Source: Spirochaetae bacterium HGW-Spirochaetae-9
Lineage (GTDB): Bacteria > Spirochaetota > Spirochaetia > Treponematales > Rectinemataceae
Direction: 5' to 3'
Length of the DNA: 12,352 nucleotides
Assembly (NCBI GenBank): GCA_002839205.1
Contig: PGXP01000016.1
Span: forward strand, 1 to 12,352
Positions 5,625-12,352 of this stretch are shown piece after piece. The notes under the pieces were generated by a model. It did no database searches. It was not told the DNA's origin and saw only the letters and a list, made by a program, of their open reading frames with translations. How positions within the stretch are numbered: the stretch's first letter is position 1; every line of letters begins with the position of its first letter. The translations under genes were made by a program, and so were the position numbers.

Positions 5625-6569
5625 ATGTCCAGATATATCCTGAAGCGTTTTGGCCAATCCCTCGTCTCTCTTTTTATCGTCGTCTCCGTCGTCTTCCTCC
5701 TGATGCGGCTTCTGCCCCTTGAGGGCTACTTCGGCGATGGCTACGACAAACTTTCAGAAGAGCAGAGGATAGCCGTCCTCGACAGGATGGGACTCCTCGA
5801 CCCCTGGTACGTCCAGCTCGGCAGGTTTTATGCGAAGCTGACGAAGGGCGACCTCGGCACCTCCATAATCTACAGGCGCGACGTACCTGTCACCGAAGTG
5901 ATTGCGCCGAGGATTCCTTATTCGATGTACTTCGGCATCACGGCCACCCTCCTGGCCCTCACTGCGGGCTTAAGCCTCGGCGTCTTCATGGCCAGGAAAA
6001 AAGGCCAGGCCCTGGACAAGGCGGGCACGGCCTATATCGTGCTCATCAATGCCATGCCCTCGGCCGTCTATCTTCTTTTCATTCAGCTCTATGGGACGAG
6101 TCTCTTCAACCTGCCCATACTTTTCGATAAATACCGTGTAAAAAGCTGGATTCTGCCCGCCATATCCCTGTCGTTGGGCGGCATAGCAGGCTATGCGATG
6201 TGGATCCGCCGCTACATGGTGGATGAGCTCAATAAGGACTACATCAAGCTCGCCCGTGCCAAGGGCCTGCCTGAAAAACTCATCATGGTGCGTCACGTCA
6301 TGCGCAACGCCTTTGTGCCCATGGCCCAGTATCTTCCCGCAGCCATCCTTTCAACCATTTCGGGTTCGATATACATAGAATCCCTCTATTCGATACCGGG
6401 CATGGGCGGTCTCCTCGTCGATGTCATCCAGCGTCAGGACAATCCGATGGTGCAGGCCCTCGTCCTCATCTTTTCATCGGTAGGCATCGTCGGGCTCTTC
6501 CTCGGCGACATACTCATGGCCCTCTTCGATCCGCGTATCAAGCTCGTAAAAGGGGAGGCTTCGCGATGA
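5625..6569 (+). CDS. oppB: OppB, permease subunit of the oligopeptide ABC importer
   Basis: This 314-residue inner-membrane protein pairs with OppC to form the translocation channel. The N-terminus has the family pattern MSRYILKRFGQSLVSLF leading into the first membrane helix (about 10-30). A periplasmic loop with GLLDPWYVQLGRFYAKLTKGDLGTS follows, and then five further hydrophobic helices. The cytoplasmic EAA loop that docks on the ATPase begins at about residue 205 (DYIKLARAKGLPEKLIMVRHV) and is intact. The late GSIYIESLYSIPGMGGLLVDVI segment is typical. GGAG (5616-5619) stands five bases before ATG 5625. The stop overlaps the oppC start as ATGA (6566-6569), indicating translational coupling. 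Confidence 0.95.
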   Translation: MSRYILKRFGQSLVSLFIVVSVVFLLMRLLPLEGYFGDGYDKLSEEQRIAVLDRMGLLDPWYVQLGRFYAKLTKGDLGTSIIYRRDVPVTEVIAPRIPYSMYFGITATLLALTAGLSLGVFMARKKGQALDKAGTAYIVLINAMPSAVYLLFIQLYGTSLFNLPILFDKYRVKSWILPAISLSLGGIAGYAMWIRRYMVDELNKDYIKLARAKGLPEKLIMVRHVMRNAFVPMAQYLPAAILSTISGSIYIESLYSIPGMGGLLVDVIQRQDNPMVQALVLIFSSVGIVGLFLGDILMALFDPRIKLVKGEASR

Positions 6570-7522
6570 GCAGGAAACTCCCCGACGCCATCGACCCCTC
6601 TCTTTTCGAATTCGCCGCCTTCGACGAAAACGCTTCCGAGCGCATCGGTTACTCCGATTATTCGTATTGGCGTTCGACCCTGAAGGTTTTTCTCAAGAAC
6701 AGGCTGGCCTTTTTTCTCCTCATTCTCCTCGGCTGCATTCTCTTCTTTACCTTTATCCAGCCTTTGCTGCCGGGTCAGAATTCGCCGACGAAGATCCACA
6801 TCGATCCTGCCACGAGCGTGCAGATGCGCAACAGGTTGCCCGATTCCACCTTCTGGTTCGGCACCAATTCCATAGGCCAGGACCTCTGGGCCCGCATCTG
6901 GAGCGGCACGCGGACAAGCCTCCTTATCGGCCTCATCGTGGGTTTCTTCGAAATGCTGGTGGGCATCGTCTACGGCGCCCTCTGGGGCTATGTGCGCAAA
7001 CTCGACCGCGTGATGACGGAAGTGTACAACGTCCTCAACAATATTCCTTCGACGATAATTCTCCTTCTGATGGCATACATTCTGCGCCCCGGCTTCCGCA
7101 CCATGATCATCGCGATGTGCGCCACAGGCTGGCTGGGTCTCGCCCGCTTTGTGCGCAACCAGATCGTGATAATTCGTGACAGGGAGTACAACCTCGCCTC
7201 GCGCTGCCTGGGCACCCCGACGGGGAGAATCATTGGGCGAAACCTTCTGCCCTATCTCGTGTCGGTGATCATGCTCCAGACGGCTCTTTCCATCCCCGGC
7301 ACCATAGGCTGGGAGGTGTTTCTCACCTACATCGGCCTCGGCCTGCCCGTGAGCATCCCCTCCCTCGGCAACCTGGTGAATGAAGGTCGGCTCATCATGA
7401 TGTCGCCCGACCTTCGCTACCAGCTCATCTTCCCCACGATCGTGCTGTCCATCATCACGATCTCCTTTTATGTGCTCGGAAACGCCTTTGCCGACGCGTC
7501 CGATCCGCGCAATCACGTGTAG
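6566..7522 (+). CDS. oppC: OppC, permease subunit of the oligopeptide ABC importer
   Basis: The 318-residue protein is the second channel subunit. It has the longer cytoplasmic N-terminus usual for OppC (about 45 residues), a first helix within LAFFLLILLGCILFFTFI, and a periplasmic loop with FWFGTNSIGQDLWARIWSGTRTSLLIG, a strong OppC/DppC hallmark. The EAA loop begins near residue 206 (REYNLASRCLGTPTGRII); Cys214 replaces the more usual Ala. IPSLGNLVNEGR and a final helix precede the C-terminal FADASDPR. It overlaps oppB by four bases and is followed after five bases by the first possible oppD start. Confidence 0.95.
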   Translation: MSRKLPDAIDPSLFEFAAFDENASERIGYSDYSYWRSTLKVFLKNRLAFFLLILLGCILFFTFIQPLLPGQNSPTKIHIDPATSVQMRNRLPDSTFWFGTNSIGQDLWARIWSGTRTSLLIGLIVGFFEMLVGIVYGALWGYVRKLDRVMTEVYNVLNNIPSTIILLLMAYILRPGFRTMIIAMCATGWLGLARFVRNQIVIIRDREYNLASRCLGTPTGRIIGRNLLPYLVSVIMLQTALSIPGTIGWEVFLTYIGLGLPVSIPSLGNLVNEGRLIMMSPDLRYQLIFPTIVLSIITISFYVLGNAFADASDPRNHV

Positions 7523-7533
7523 GGGGGATGATA

Positions 7534-8604
7534 ATGGACGCAGACAGGAAAAAGATCCTCGACGTGAAGGATATTGTCATAAAATTCAGCCTGCGGGGGC
7601 AGGTGCTCACCGCCATCAGAGGGACGAGCCTTGACGTGAGCGAAGGGGAAACCCTTGCCATCGTAGGCGAATCAGGCTCGGGCAAATCGGTGCTCACCAA
7701 GTCATTTATCGGCATGCTCGACAGGAACGGCTGGGTGGATTCAGGATCCATCCTTTTTGACGGCCAGGACCTTGCGACTTTCAAGGGAGAAAAGCCGTGG
7801 CTCTCCATCCGCGGAAAAAAGATTTCCATGGTCTTCCAGGATCCGATGACATCGCTCAACCCTCTGCGTACAGTAGGCTCGCAGATAGGGGAGGTGTACT
7901 CCCTCCATCGCGGCTGGAGCGCACGGCAGTCTGAAGCCGCCGCCATCGAGATGCTGGACCGCGTCGGCATCCCCGAGGCTGACAAGCGCTTCAGGCAGTT
8001 CCCCCATGAGTTTTCGGGCGGTATGCGCCAGCGTGTCGTCATCGCCATAGCGATGGCCTGCCAGCCGCGCATCCTCATCTGCGACGAGCCTACCACTGCC
8101 CTCGACGTGACGATCCAAGCCCAGATCCTCGATCTCATCCGTTCCTTGCAGGCTGAATTCGGCTTTACGACGATTTATATAACCCACGATCTGGGTGTGG
8201 TAGCCAACGTCGCCGACAGGGTGGCCGTCATGTATGCGGGAAAAATAGTGGAGTGCGGGACAGCGGAGGAAGTGTATTACGATCCGCGCCACCCCTACAC
8301 CTGGGCGCTCCTCTCCTCACTGCCCCAGCTGGGAATAAAGGGCAAACCCCTCTTCTCCATACAGGGTACGCCTCCCAGCCTTTTCAAGGAGATCGAGGGC
8401 GACGCCTTCGCGGCGCGCAACCCTTATGCCCTCAAGGTGGATTTTCTGCATGAGCCGCCACGTTTCGAGGTGAGCCCCAGCCACTGGGCCACAACCTGGC
8501 TCCTCGATCCCCGTGCGCCCAAGGTCGAGCCGCCCGAGATCATCAGACACCTGCAGGAATCCTGGCAGGCCCAGAATGTCTGGCTTTCAGGCGGCAAAGC
8601 ATGA
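7534..8604 (+). CDS. oppD: OppD, ATP-binding subunit of the oligopeptide ABC importer (AmiE-like, cysteine-free C-terminus)
   Basis: This 356-residue ABC ATPase energises peptide import on the cytoplasmic face. Walker A GESGSGKS is at 45-52, the Q-loop is within [10 protein letters not shown], the signature SGGMRQ is at 161-166, Walker B with catalytic Glu185 is in ILICDEP, and the H-loop His218 is in ITHD. Two in-frame starts exist. ATG 7528 directly abuts the GGGGGG run, whereas ATG 7534 stands six bases from it and is preferred. The C-terminal peptide-transporter extension reads [15 protein letters not shown] (289-303) and WATTWLLDP. In enterobacterial OppD these positions are the cysteines of GCPF, RCP, IC and ACF; here they are Asp290, Asn296, Asp303 and Thr321. 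This cysteine-free form resembles AmiE-type subunits of Firmicutes. Confidence 0.94.
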   Translation: MDADRKKILDVKDIVIKFSLRGQVLTAIRGTSLDVSEGETLAIVGESGSGKSVLTKSFIGMLDRNGWVDSGSILFDGQDLATFKGEKPWLSIRGKKISMVFQDPMTSLNPLRTVGSQIGEVYSLHRGWSARQSEAAAIEMLDRVGIPEADKRFRQFPHEFSGGMRQRVVIAIAMACQPRILICDEPTTALDVTIQAQILDLIRSLQAEFGFTTIYITHDLGVVANVADRVAVMYAGKIVECGTAEEVYYDPRHPYTWALLSSLPQLGIKGKPLFSIQGTPPSLFKEIEGDAFAARNPYALKVDFLHEPPRFEVSPSHWATTWLLDPRAPKVEPPEIIRHLQESWQAQNVWLSGGKA

Positions 8605-9545
8605 GCGGAGATATGATGGAACGCGCGAAAATCCTGGAAGTGAAGGATCTCTCTGTCGATTTCAAGGTGAAGGGAGGATCTTTCCGCGCCGTCGACAAGG
8701 TCAATTTTTTCATCTATGAGGGAGAAACCTTTGGCCTTGTGGGCGAATCCGGCTCGGGCAAGACGACGATCGGCCGCGCCATCGTCAGGATCAATGAGGC
8801 GAGCGGAGGCGAAATTCTCTACAAGGGAAGGCGCATTGACGGCCGCATAACGCAGGAGCTCGACAGGGAAGTCGTCCAGAAAATCCAGATGATATTCCAG
8901 GATCCCATGGCGTCCCTCAACGAAAGAGCGAAAATCGACTACATCGTCTCGGAAGGCCTGTACAACATCCACGGTTTTTCAAGCGAAACTGAAAGAAAAA
9001 CCCTCGTCGAAAAAGCTCTGCTGGAGGTGGGTCTCCTGCCGGAGTTCGCGAGTCGCTTTCCCCATGAGTTTTCGGGCGGCCAACGTCAGCGGATCGGTAT
9101 CGCGCGCGCTCTCATCATGTCGCCAGATTTTATCATCGCCGATGAGCCGATATCGGCCCTCGACGTATCCATCCGCGCACAGGTGCTCAATCTTCTTTCG
9201 CAGATACAGCGAACAAAGGGCCTTTCGCTCATGTTCATAGCCCATGATCTCTCCGTTGTGCGATTCATCACCGACAGGATCGCCGTCATCCATCTTGGAA
9301 AAATCGTCGAGCTCGGCGAAACCGAGGAGATTTTTTCGAGGCCCCTTCATCCCTATACGAAGGCCCTTATGTCGGCCGTGCCCCTGCCCGACCCCCGAAG
9401 GGAGAAGGGAAAGAAATCCACCCCATATGATGCTTCCTGCCACGATTACCGCCGCGAACAGCCTTCGTGGCGCGAAGCCCTGCCGGGGCATTATGTCTTT
9501 GGCAACGGGGAGGAGATCGAATCCTGGACGAAGCGGTATCGCTGA
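8601..9545 (+). CDS. oppF: OppF, second ATP-binding subunit of the oligopeptide ABC importer (AmiF-like)
   Basis: This 314-residue ABC ATPase would pair with OppD. Numbered from ATG 8601, Walker A GESGSGKT is at 48-55, the Q-loop is in [10 protein letters not shown], the signature SGGQRQ starts at 158, Walker B with Glu182 is in FIIADEP, and the H-loop His215 is in IAHD. The start overlaps the oppD stop as ATGA (8601-8604). ATG 8616 in the same frame has a better-spaced GGAG and could be the true start, which would remove five residues. The tail [18 protein letters not shown] continues into [24 protein letters not shown]. That replaces the cysteine motif of enterobacterial OppF and matches the AmiF-like pattern. 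It is the last operon gene; no terminator is visible before the convergent gene that ends two bases away. Confidence 0.94.
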   Translation: MSGDMMERAKILEVKDLSVDFKVKGGSFRAVDKVNFFIYEGETFGLVGESGSGKTTIGRAIVRINEASGGEILYKGRRIDGRITQELDREVVQKIQMIFQDPMASLNERAKIDYIVSEGLYNIHGFSSETERKTLVEKALLEVGLLPEFASRFPHEFSGGQRQRIGIARALIMSPDFIIADEPISALDVSIRAQVLNLLSQIQRTKGLSLMFIAHDLSVVRFITDRIAVIHLGKIVELGETEEIFSRPLHPYTKALMSAVPLPDPRREKGKKSTPYDASCHDYRREQPSWREALPGHYVFGNGEEIESWTKRYR

Positions 9546-9547
9546 AC

Positions 9548-9892
9548 TCAGAAGCTGGCGCCGATCCTGAAACCAAAATAGAGGACGATCGTGGCAAGGG
9601 CCAGGAATAGGGAAGCTGAAAGAAGGACCTGCCGGGCGCGCTTCGAGGAAGCCGGGGCAGGCTCGGTCTGCCGTCGCTTCATGAAGGCATCATCGCGGAG
9701 CCAGAGAAGCCAGGCGATGAGGATATAAAAGCCCATGATGGACGCTGCCAGCCATTCCAGATAATAAAGGTTATGGAGAAGCCCTGAGCCGATACAATAG
9801 CTGACTGCCAGGCTGGAGGCTCCCAGAAAGACTCCCCAGGACAGGTCTTTGAAAAGGGTACCGTTGGCAGGTCTGCTGTACATCGCGAGCAT
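9548..9892 (-). CDS. Small integral membrane protein of unknown function (three predicted helices)
   Basis: The 114-residue protein has three hydrophobic segments, roughly 16-40 (LSWGVFLGASSLAVSYCIG), 45-66 (EWLAASIMGFYILIAWLLWL) and 88-111 (LLSASLFLALATIVLYFGF). They are separated by a charged loop with Lys/Arg-rich MKRRQTEP and SSKRARQ, which obeys the positive-inside rule for a membrane protein. I do not recognise the family. It fills an otherwise empty 400-base gap, is convergent with oppF (two bases between stops) and divergent from the serine hydrolase. The ribosome-binding site is poor for both candidate starts, 9892 and 9883. The evidence is the membrane-protein-like composition and the context, so the call is moderate. 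Confidence 0.6.
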   Translation of the reverse strand: MLAMYSRPANGTLFKDLSWGVFLGASSLAVSYCIGSGLLHNLYYLEWLAASIMGFYILIAWLLWLRDDAFMKRRQTEPAPASSKRARQVLLSASLFLALATIVLYFGFRIGASF

Positions 9893-9920
9893 TGTGCCGG
9901 TGGACCTGCGCTCCTGTCAA
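9891..9920 (-). promoter_or_regulatory. Candidate promoter of the small membrane-protein gene
   Basis: On the minus strand a perfect TTGACA (9915-9920) is followed after 18 bases by CACAAT (9891-9896, four of six). The hexamer overlaps the ATG at 9892, and the expected transcription start near 9884 would fall at the second in-frame ATG (9883), implying a leaderless message. No other plausible -10 stands at 16-18 bases. The call is tentative. Confidence 0.3.
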
Positions 9921-9944
9921 TGCGATGCGGCACAAAGGAAGGCT

Positions 9945-11282
9945 ATGGAACAGAACGATTTTCTGGATGCAGCTTTCAAGCGGGTAATGAGTATGCCGGG
10001 CAAGCCTCTCTCCGGTCTCGCGGCCTGCCTCCTCAAGGATGGCCGAATAGCATGGGAAGGCTTTTTTGGCACGCGATACTTTACCGCCAAAGGTTCAGAC
10101 GAAAAAGATCTCCCCGTCGACGGCGAAACACTTTGGCGTGTGGCGTCCATGTCCAAACCCATTGTAGCCCTGGGCGCCATGATCCTCGTGGAGAAGGGCC
10201 TCCTCGATCTCGACCGCGACATTTCCAGCTACCTTGGCTATCCCTTGTGCAATCCCAACTTCCCCGACAGGGCTATCACGGCACGGCACCTCCTCGGCCA
10301 TACATCCAGCCTCCGCGATGCGGGTTTCTACTATCCCCCCCTTGGCCATGCCCTCCGGGAGCTCTTCGTTCCGGGCTTTGAATATTATGATGGCGGCCGG
10401 CATTTTGCCCTGGCCGCTAAAGCCCCCGACAAATCTGTCGACTATGGGCCTGGCTCATTCTATTGTTACTGCAATCTGGGCTACGGTGTTCTCGGCTGCA
10501 TCATCGAAAAGCTGTCGGGTCAAAGGTTCGACCTTTTCATGAAGGAAGCGGTTTTCGATCCTCTCGACATCGATGGGGCTTTTAATCCCAACCTCCTCTC
10601 CGACAAAGGCTTTCTCAAACTTTCGCCCATCTATAGAAAGGGCTTTCCTGACAGCGAGTCCTGGGATTCCGCCGGAACCTGGCAGGCACAGATCGACAAT
10701 TACCGAGGCATTCGTCCGCGCATCCCTGTCCGCACCCCATCGGGCGGTCACGACGCTGGCCTGTCGCTTGAAAACTACAGGCTGGGCGACAATGGGGCAC
10801 TCTTTTCCCCACAGGGCGGCATGCGTATCTCTCTCCAAGGCATGGCAAAAATAGCCTGGCTCTTTATCGATGGAGGGTATATCGGCACTGAACCTAAAAG
10901 CCGCCTGCTCTCTAAGCGCCTTCTATCGGCTCGCCTCCTGTCGGAGGCGAGCGTCAGCGCGATGATGAGTCCAGGCTGGAGCCGCGCTGAGGATGGGAAC
11001 AACGGCGAGGCAGGGCTGAGCAGGGTGTATGCCACCGGTATAGGCCTCATGAGACCGACAGCTCCCGGCGGTGGTCCTGCGCTCTGGGGGCACCGTGGCA
11101 ACGCCTACGGTTTTCTTGGAGGCATGTTTTTAGACAGGGCTCAACGCTCAGGCTACCTGTATATGATAGGAGGCACGGGAGCCGATCCCGACCTCGGCGC
11201 CAACAGGGATCCAGAGAGCGGACTCACGGTCTGGGAAGATGAGTTGGGGAAAGCTCTGGAATCGGCCCTCAGGTCGTTTTAA
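9945..11282 (+). CDS. Serine hydrolase of the beta-lactamase/penicillin-binding (class C-like) family
   Basis: The 445-residue protein has the three catalytic motifs of the family: Ser68-x-x-Lys71 (SMSK) with the nucleophile, Tyr175-x-Asn177 in FYCYCNLGYG, and His383-x-Gly385 in WGHRGNAYG replacing the KTG box. Such proteins include class C beta-lactamases, D-alanyl-D-alanine peptidases and esterases such as EstB; the sequence does not separate them. HxG without KTG leans towards an esterase or peptidase (inference). ATG 9945 has AAGGA-AGG just upstream and gives a protein without a signal peptide. An in-frame ATG at 9849 would add a weakly signal-like segment (VPLAGLLYIASIVPV) but would overlap the divergent gene. 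Residues 320-334 contain three RLLS repeats. The stop overlaps the end of the convergent polyphosphate kinase gene by 14 bases. Confidence 0.88.
   Translation: MEQNDFLDAAFKRVMSMPGKPLSGLAACLLKDGRIAWEGFFGTRYFTAKGSDEKDLPVDGETLWRVASMSKPIVALGAMILVEKGLLDLDRDISSYLGYPLCNPNFPDRAITARHLLGHTSSLRDAGFYYPPLGHALRELFVPGFEYYDGGRHFALAAKAPDKSVDYGPGSFYCYCNLGYGVLGCIIEKLSGQRFDLFMKEAVFDPLDIDGAFNPNLLSDKGFLKLSPIYRKGFPDSESWDSAGTWQAQIDNYRGIRPRIPVRTPSGGHDAGLSLENYRLGDNGALFSPQGGMRISLQGMAKIAWLFIDGGYIGTEPKSRLLSKRLLSARLLSEASVSAMMSPGWSRAEDGNNGEAGLSRVYATGIGLMRPTAPGGGPALWGHRGNAYGFLGGMFLDRAQRSGYLYMIGGTGADPDLGANRDPESGLTVWEDELGKALESALRSF
10902..10946 (+). repeat. Three tandem 15-base units encoding RLLSx in the serine hydrolase
   Basis: The units at 10902-10916, 10917-10931 and 10932-10946 each begin CGCCT and encode RLLSK, RLLSA and RLLSE. 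Wobble bases differ between units while the RLLS core is kept. The last unit also forms the left part of a perfect 10-bp hairpin (10929-10938 with 10943-10952, loop TGTC). Relatives usually have a single short leucine/serine stretch before the conserved M..PGW region, so this looks like a local duplication. Confidence 0.6.
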
Positions 11283-12352
11283 AGCGGCGGCGCACCCGAA
11301 GCTGTTCGGGTGGTGCCTCGGCGATCTCGGCCATGCGCTTTCCCCGACGGTAGAGCAGATCCTGGGCTGAAGCGGATTTTTCCCCTTCCTGAGGCTTAAC
11401 GTCTTCCCATGATCCATCGGGGAGCATCCTGTATGCATGCTCGTTGTCCTTGAAGTAGGTATCGAAGATTTCTTCGCAGGCGCGCTGGAGCTTTTCATCG
11501 ATCACGGGAAACATGATTTCTATCCTCCGCTCCAGATTCCTTGGCAGGCAGTCGGCGCTCGAAAGATAGAACTCATCGGCCCCTCCGTTGCGGAAATGGA
11601 AGATGCGCGAGTGTTCGAGATAGCGGCCCAGGATGCTTCGCACTTCGATCGTCTCCGACAACCCGGGAATACCCGGCAGGAGGGTGCAGGCGCCGCGCAC
11701 GTTCAGCCTGATTCTCACGCCGGTCCGCGATGCCTTGTAGAGGGCTTCTATCACATCGGTATCGGCCAGGGCGTTCAGCTTCATAGCGATCAGACCCGGC
11801 GACTCGGGCGTGGAACGCTGAATTTCCCTGTCGATGAGGGAGAGAACGCGCTTTTTCAGGTCGAAGGGCGCTATGGCCAGATGGGTGAGGGGCTGGATGG
11901 TGGAATAGCCTGTGAGCACGTTGAAGAAGGCCGACGCCTCCCTGCAGAGATCCTCGTTGGCGGTGAGGATGGAGAGGTCGGAGTAGATTTTTGCCGTCTT
12001 GTCGTTGTAGTTGCCCGTGGAGAGGTGGAGATACTTGTGGATCTGGCCATCCTTGGTCCTGCGAATCACAAGGGCCGCCTTGGCATGGACCTTGAGGCGG
12101 GCAACGCCATAGGTGACGATAGCTCCCGCCTGTTCCAGGGTGGAAGCCCAGGTGATATTGCGCTCCTCGTCGAATCTGGCTTTCAGTTCCACGACGACGG
12201 CTACCTGCTTCCTGTTGCGCGCCGCCCTTATAAGCGCCTTCACCACGGGCGAGTCGCCCGAGGTTCGGTAGAGCGTCATTTTTATCGCCAGCACCGAGGG
12301 ATCGTCGGCCGCCTCATCGAGAAATCGCTGTATGGCTGAGAAAGACTCGTAG
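11269..12352 (-). CDS. ppk1: Polyphosphate kinase 1, C-terminal half (5' end outside window)
   Basis: The frame is open from the right edge (YESFSAIQRFLDEAADDPSVLAIKMTLYRT) to TGA at 11269, about 360 residues, roughly half of a typical 700-residue enzyme. The GTG at 12294 is an internal valine, not a start. PPK1 transfers the terminal phosphate of ATP to polyphosphate through a phosphohistidine. The two active-site histidines are present: one in RLKVHAK (codon 12085-12087) and one in LEHSRIF (codon 11611-11613). Other hallmarks are LSTGNYNDKTAKIYSD, RLNVRGACTLLPGIPGLSETI and SSADCLPRNLERRIEI. The basic tail ending RRRFKTT is longer than a minimal enzyme needs. It converges on the serine hydrolase gene, overlapping it by 14 bases; promoter and N-terminal domains lie outside. 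Confidence 0.95.
   Translation of the reverse strand, partial: YESFSAIQRFLDEAADDPSVLAIKMTLYRTSGDSPVVKALIRAARNRKQVAVVVELKARFDEERNITWASTLEQAGAIVTYGVARLKVHAKAALVIRRTKDGQIHKYLHLSTGNYNDKTAKIYSDLSILTANEDLCREASAFFNVLTGYSTIQPLTHLAIAPFDLKKRVLSLIDREIQRSTPESPGLIAMKLNALADTDVIEALYKASRTGVRIRLNVRGACTLLPGIPGLSETIEVRSILGRYLEHSRIFHFRNGGADEFYLSSADCLPRNLERRIEIMFPVIDEKLQRACEEIFDTYFKDNEHAYRMLPDGSWEDVKPQEGEKSASAQDLLYRRGKRMAEIAEAPPEQLRVRRRFKTT

Noticed and set aside
6434..7516. 360-codon minus-strand frame opposite oppC
   Set aside because: The product is His/Asp/Glu/Arg-rich, the typical reverse image of a hydrophobic protein; oppC itself is unambiguous.
11293..11312. 8-bp hairpin CACCCGAA/TTCGGGTG just beyond the serine hydrolase stop, considered as a terminator
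   Set aside because: No U-tract follows it on the plus strand, and it lies inside the coding end of polyphosphate kinase; it may slow polymerase but is not a standard terminator.
12292..12294. GTG at 12294 as the start of polyphosphate kinase
   Set aside because: The frame continues open to the window edge with conserved PPK1 sequence (YESFSAIQ...), so this codon is an internal valine and the gene is truncated by the window.

Overview
The window looks like a chromosomal segment of a GC-rich (roughly 58-60% by eye) diderm bacterium, most likely a spirochaete. The evidence is indirect. A secreted cyclophilin-FKBP fusion lipoprotein is a domain architecture reported from Treponema denticola. 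A YmdB-family protein is present. The oligopeptide-binding protein carries an ordinary secretory signal rather than a lipobox, which implies a periplasm. The lineage call is inference; no rRNA or tRNA lies in the window.

Layout. (1) 1-425, minus: N-terminal part of an unrecognised secreted protein, running off the left edge, with an 11-bp inverted repeat just upstream. (2) 739-1761, minus: dual-domain peptidyl-prolyl isomerase lipoprotein with a clear rho-independent terminator at 677-714. (3) 1904-3605, plus: compact operon of a dCMP deaminase-like enzyme, a YmdB-like metallophosphoesterase relative with an altered metal site, and a small RseC-like membrane protein. (4) 3722-9545, plus: complete oligopeptide ABC importer, oppA-oppB-oppC-oppD-oppF. 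A strong promoter precedes oppA and a 14-bp hairpin lies between oppA and oppB. Start/stop overlaps of the ATGA type join oppB/oppC and oppD/oppF. (5) 9548-9892, minus: small three-helix membrane protein of unknown function. (6) 9945-11282, plus: serine hydrolase of the beta-lactamase/penicillin-binding fold. (7) 11269-12352, minus: C-terminal half of polyphosphate kinase 1, running off the right edge.

How it works together. The importer is the only complete multi-gene machine: OppA would capture peptides in the periplasm, OppB/OppC form the channel and OppD/OppF hydrolyse ATP. The C-termini of OppD and OppF follow the cysteine-free pattern of AmiE/AmiF-type transporters rather than the cysteine-rich pattern of enterobacterial OppD/OppF. 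The other genes are housekeeping or accessory functions: dTTP precursor supply, extracytoplasmic protein folding and polyphosphate synthesis.

I found no CRISPR array, transposon, integrase, phage gene or structural RNA, and no clearly new multi-gene system. The points most worth a second look are the altered active site of the YmdB-like protein and its operon partners, the immunophilin fusion, the dyads inside two promoter spacers, and the hairpins at 446-481 and 5571-5602.
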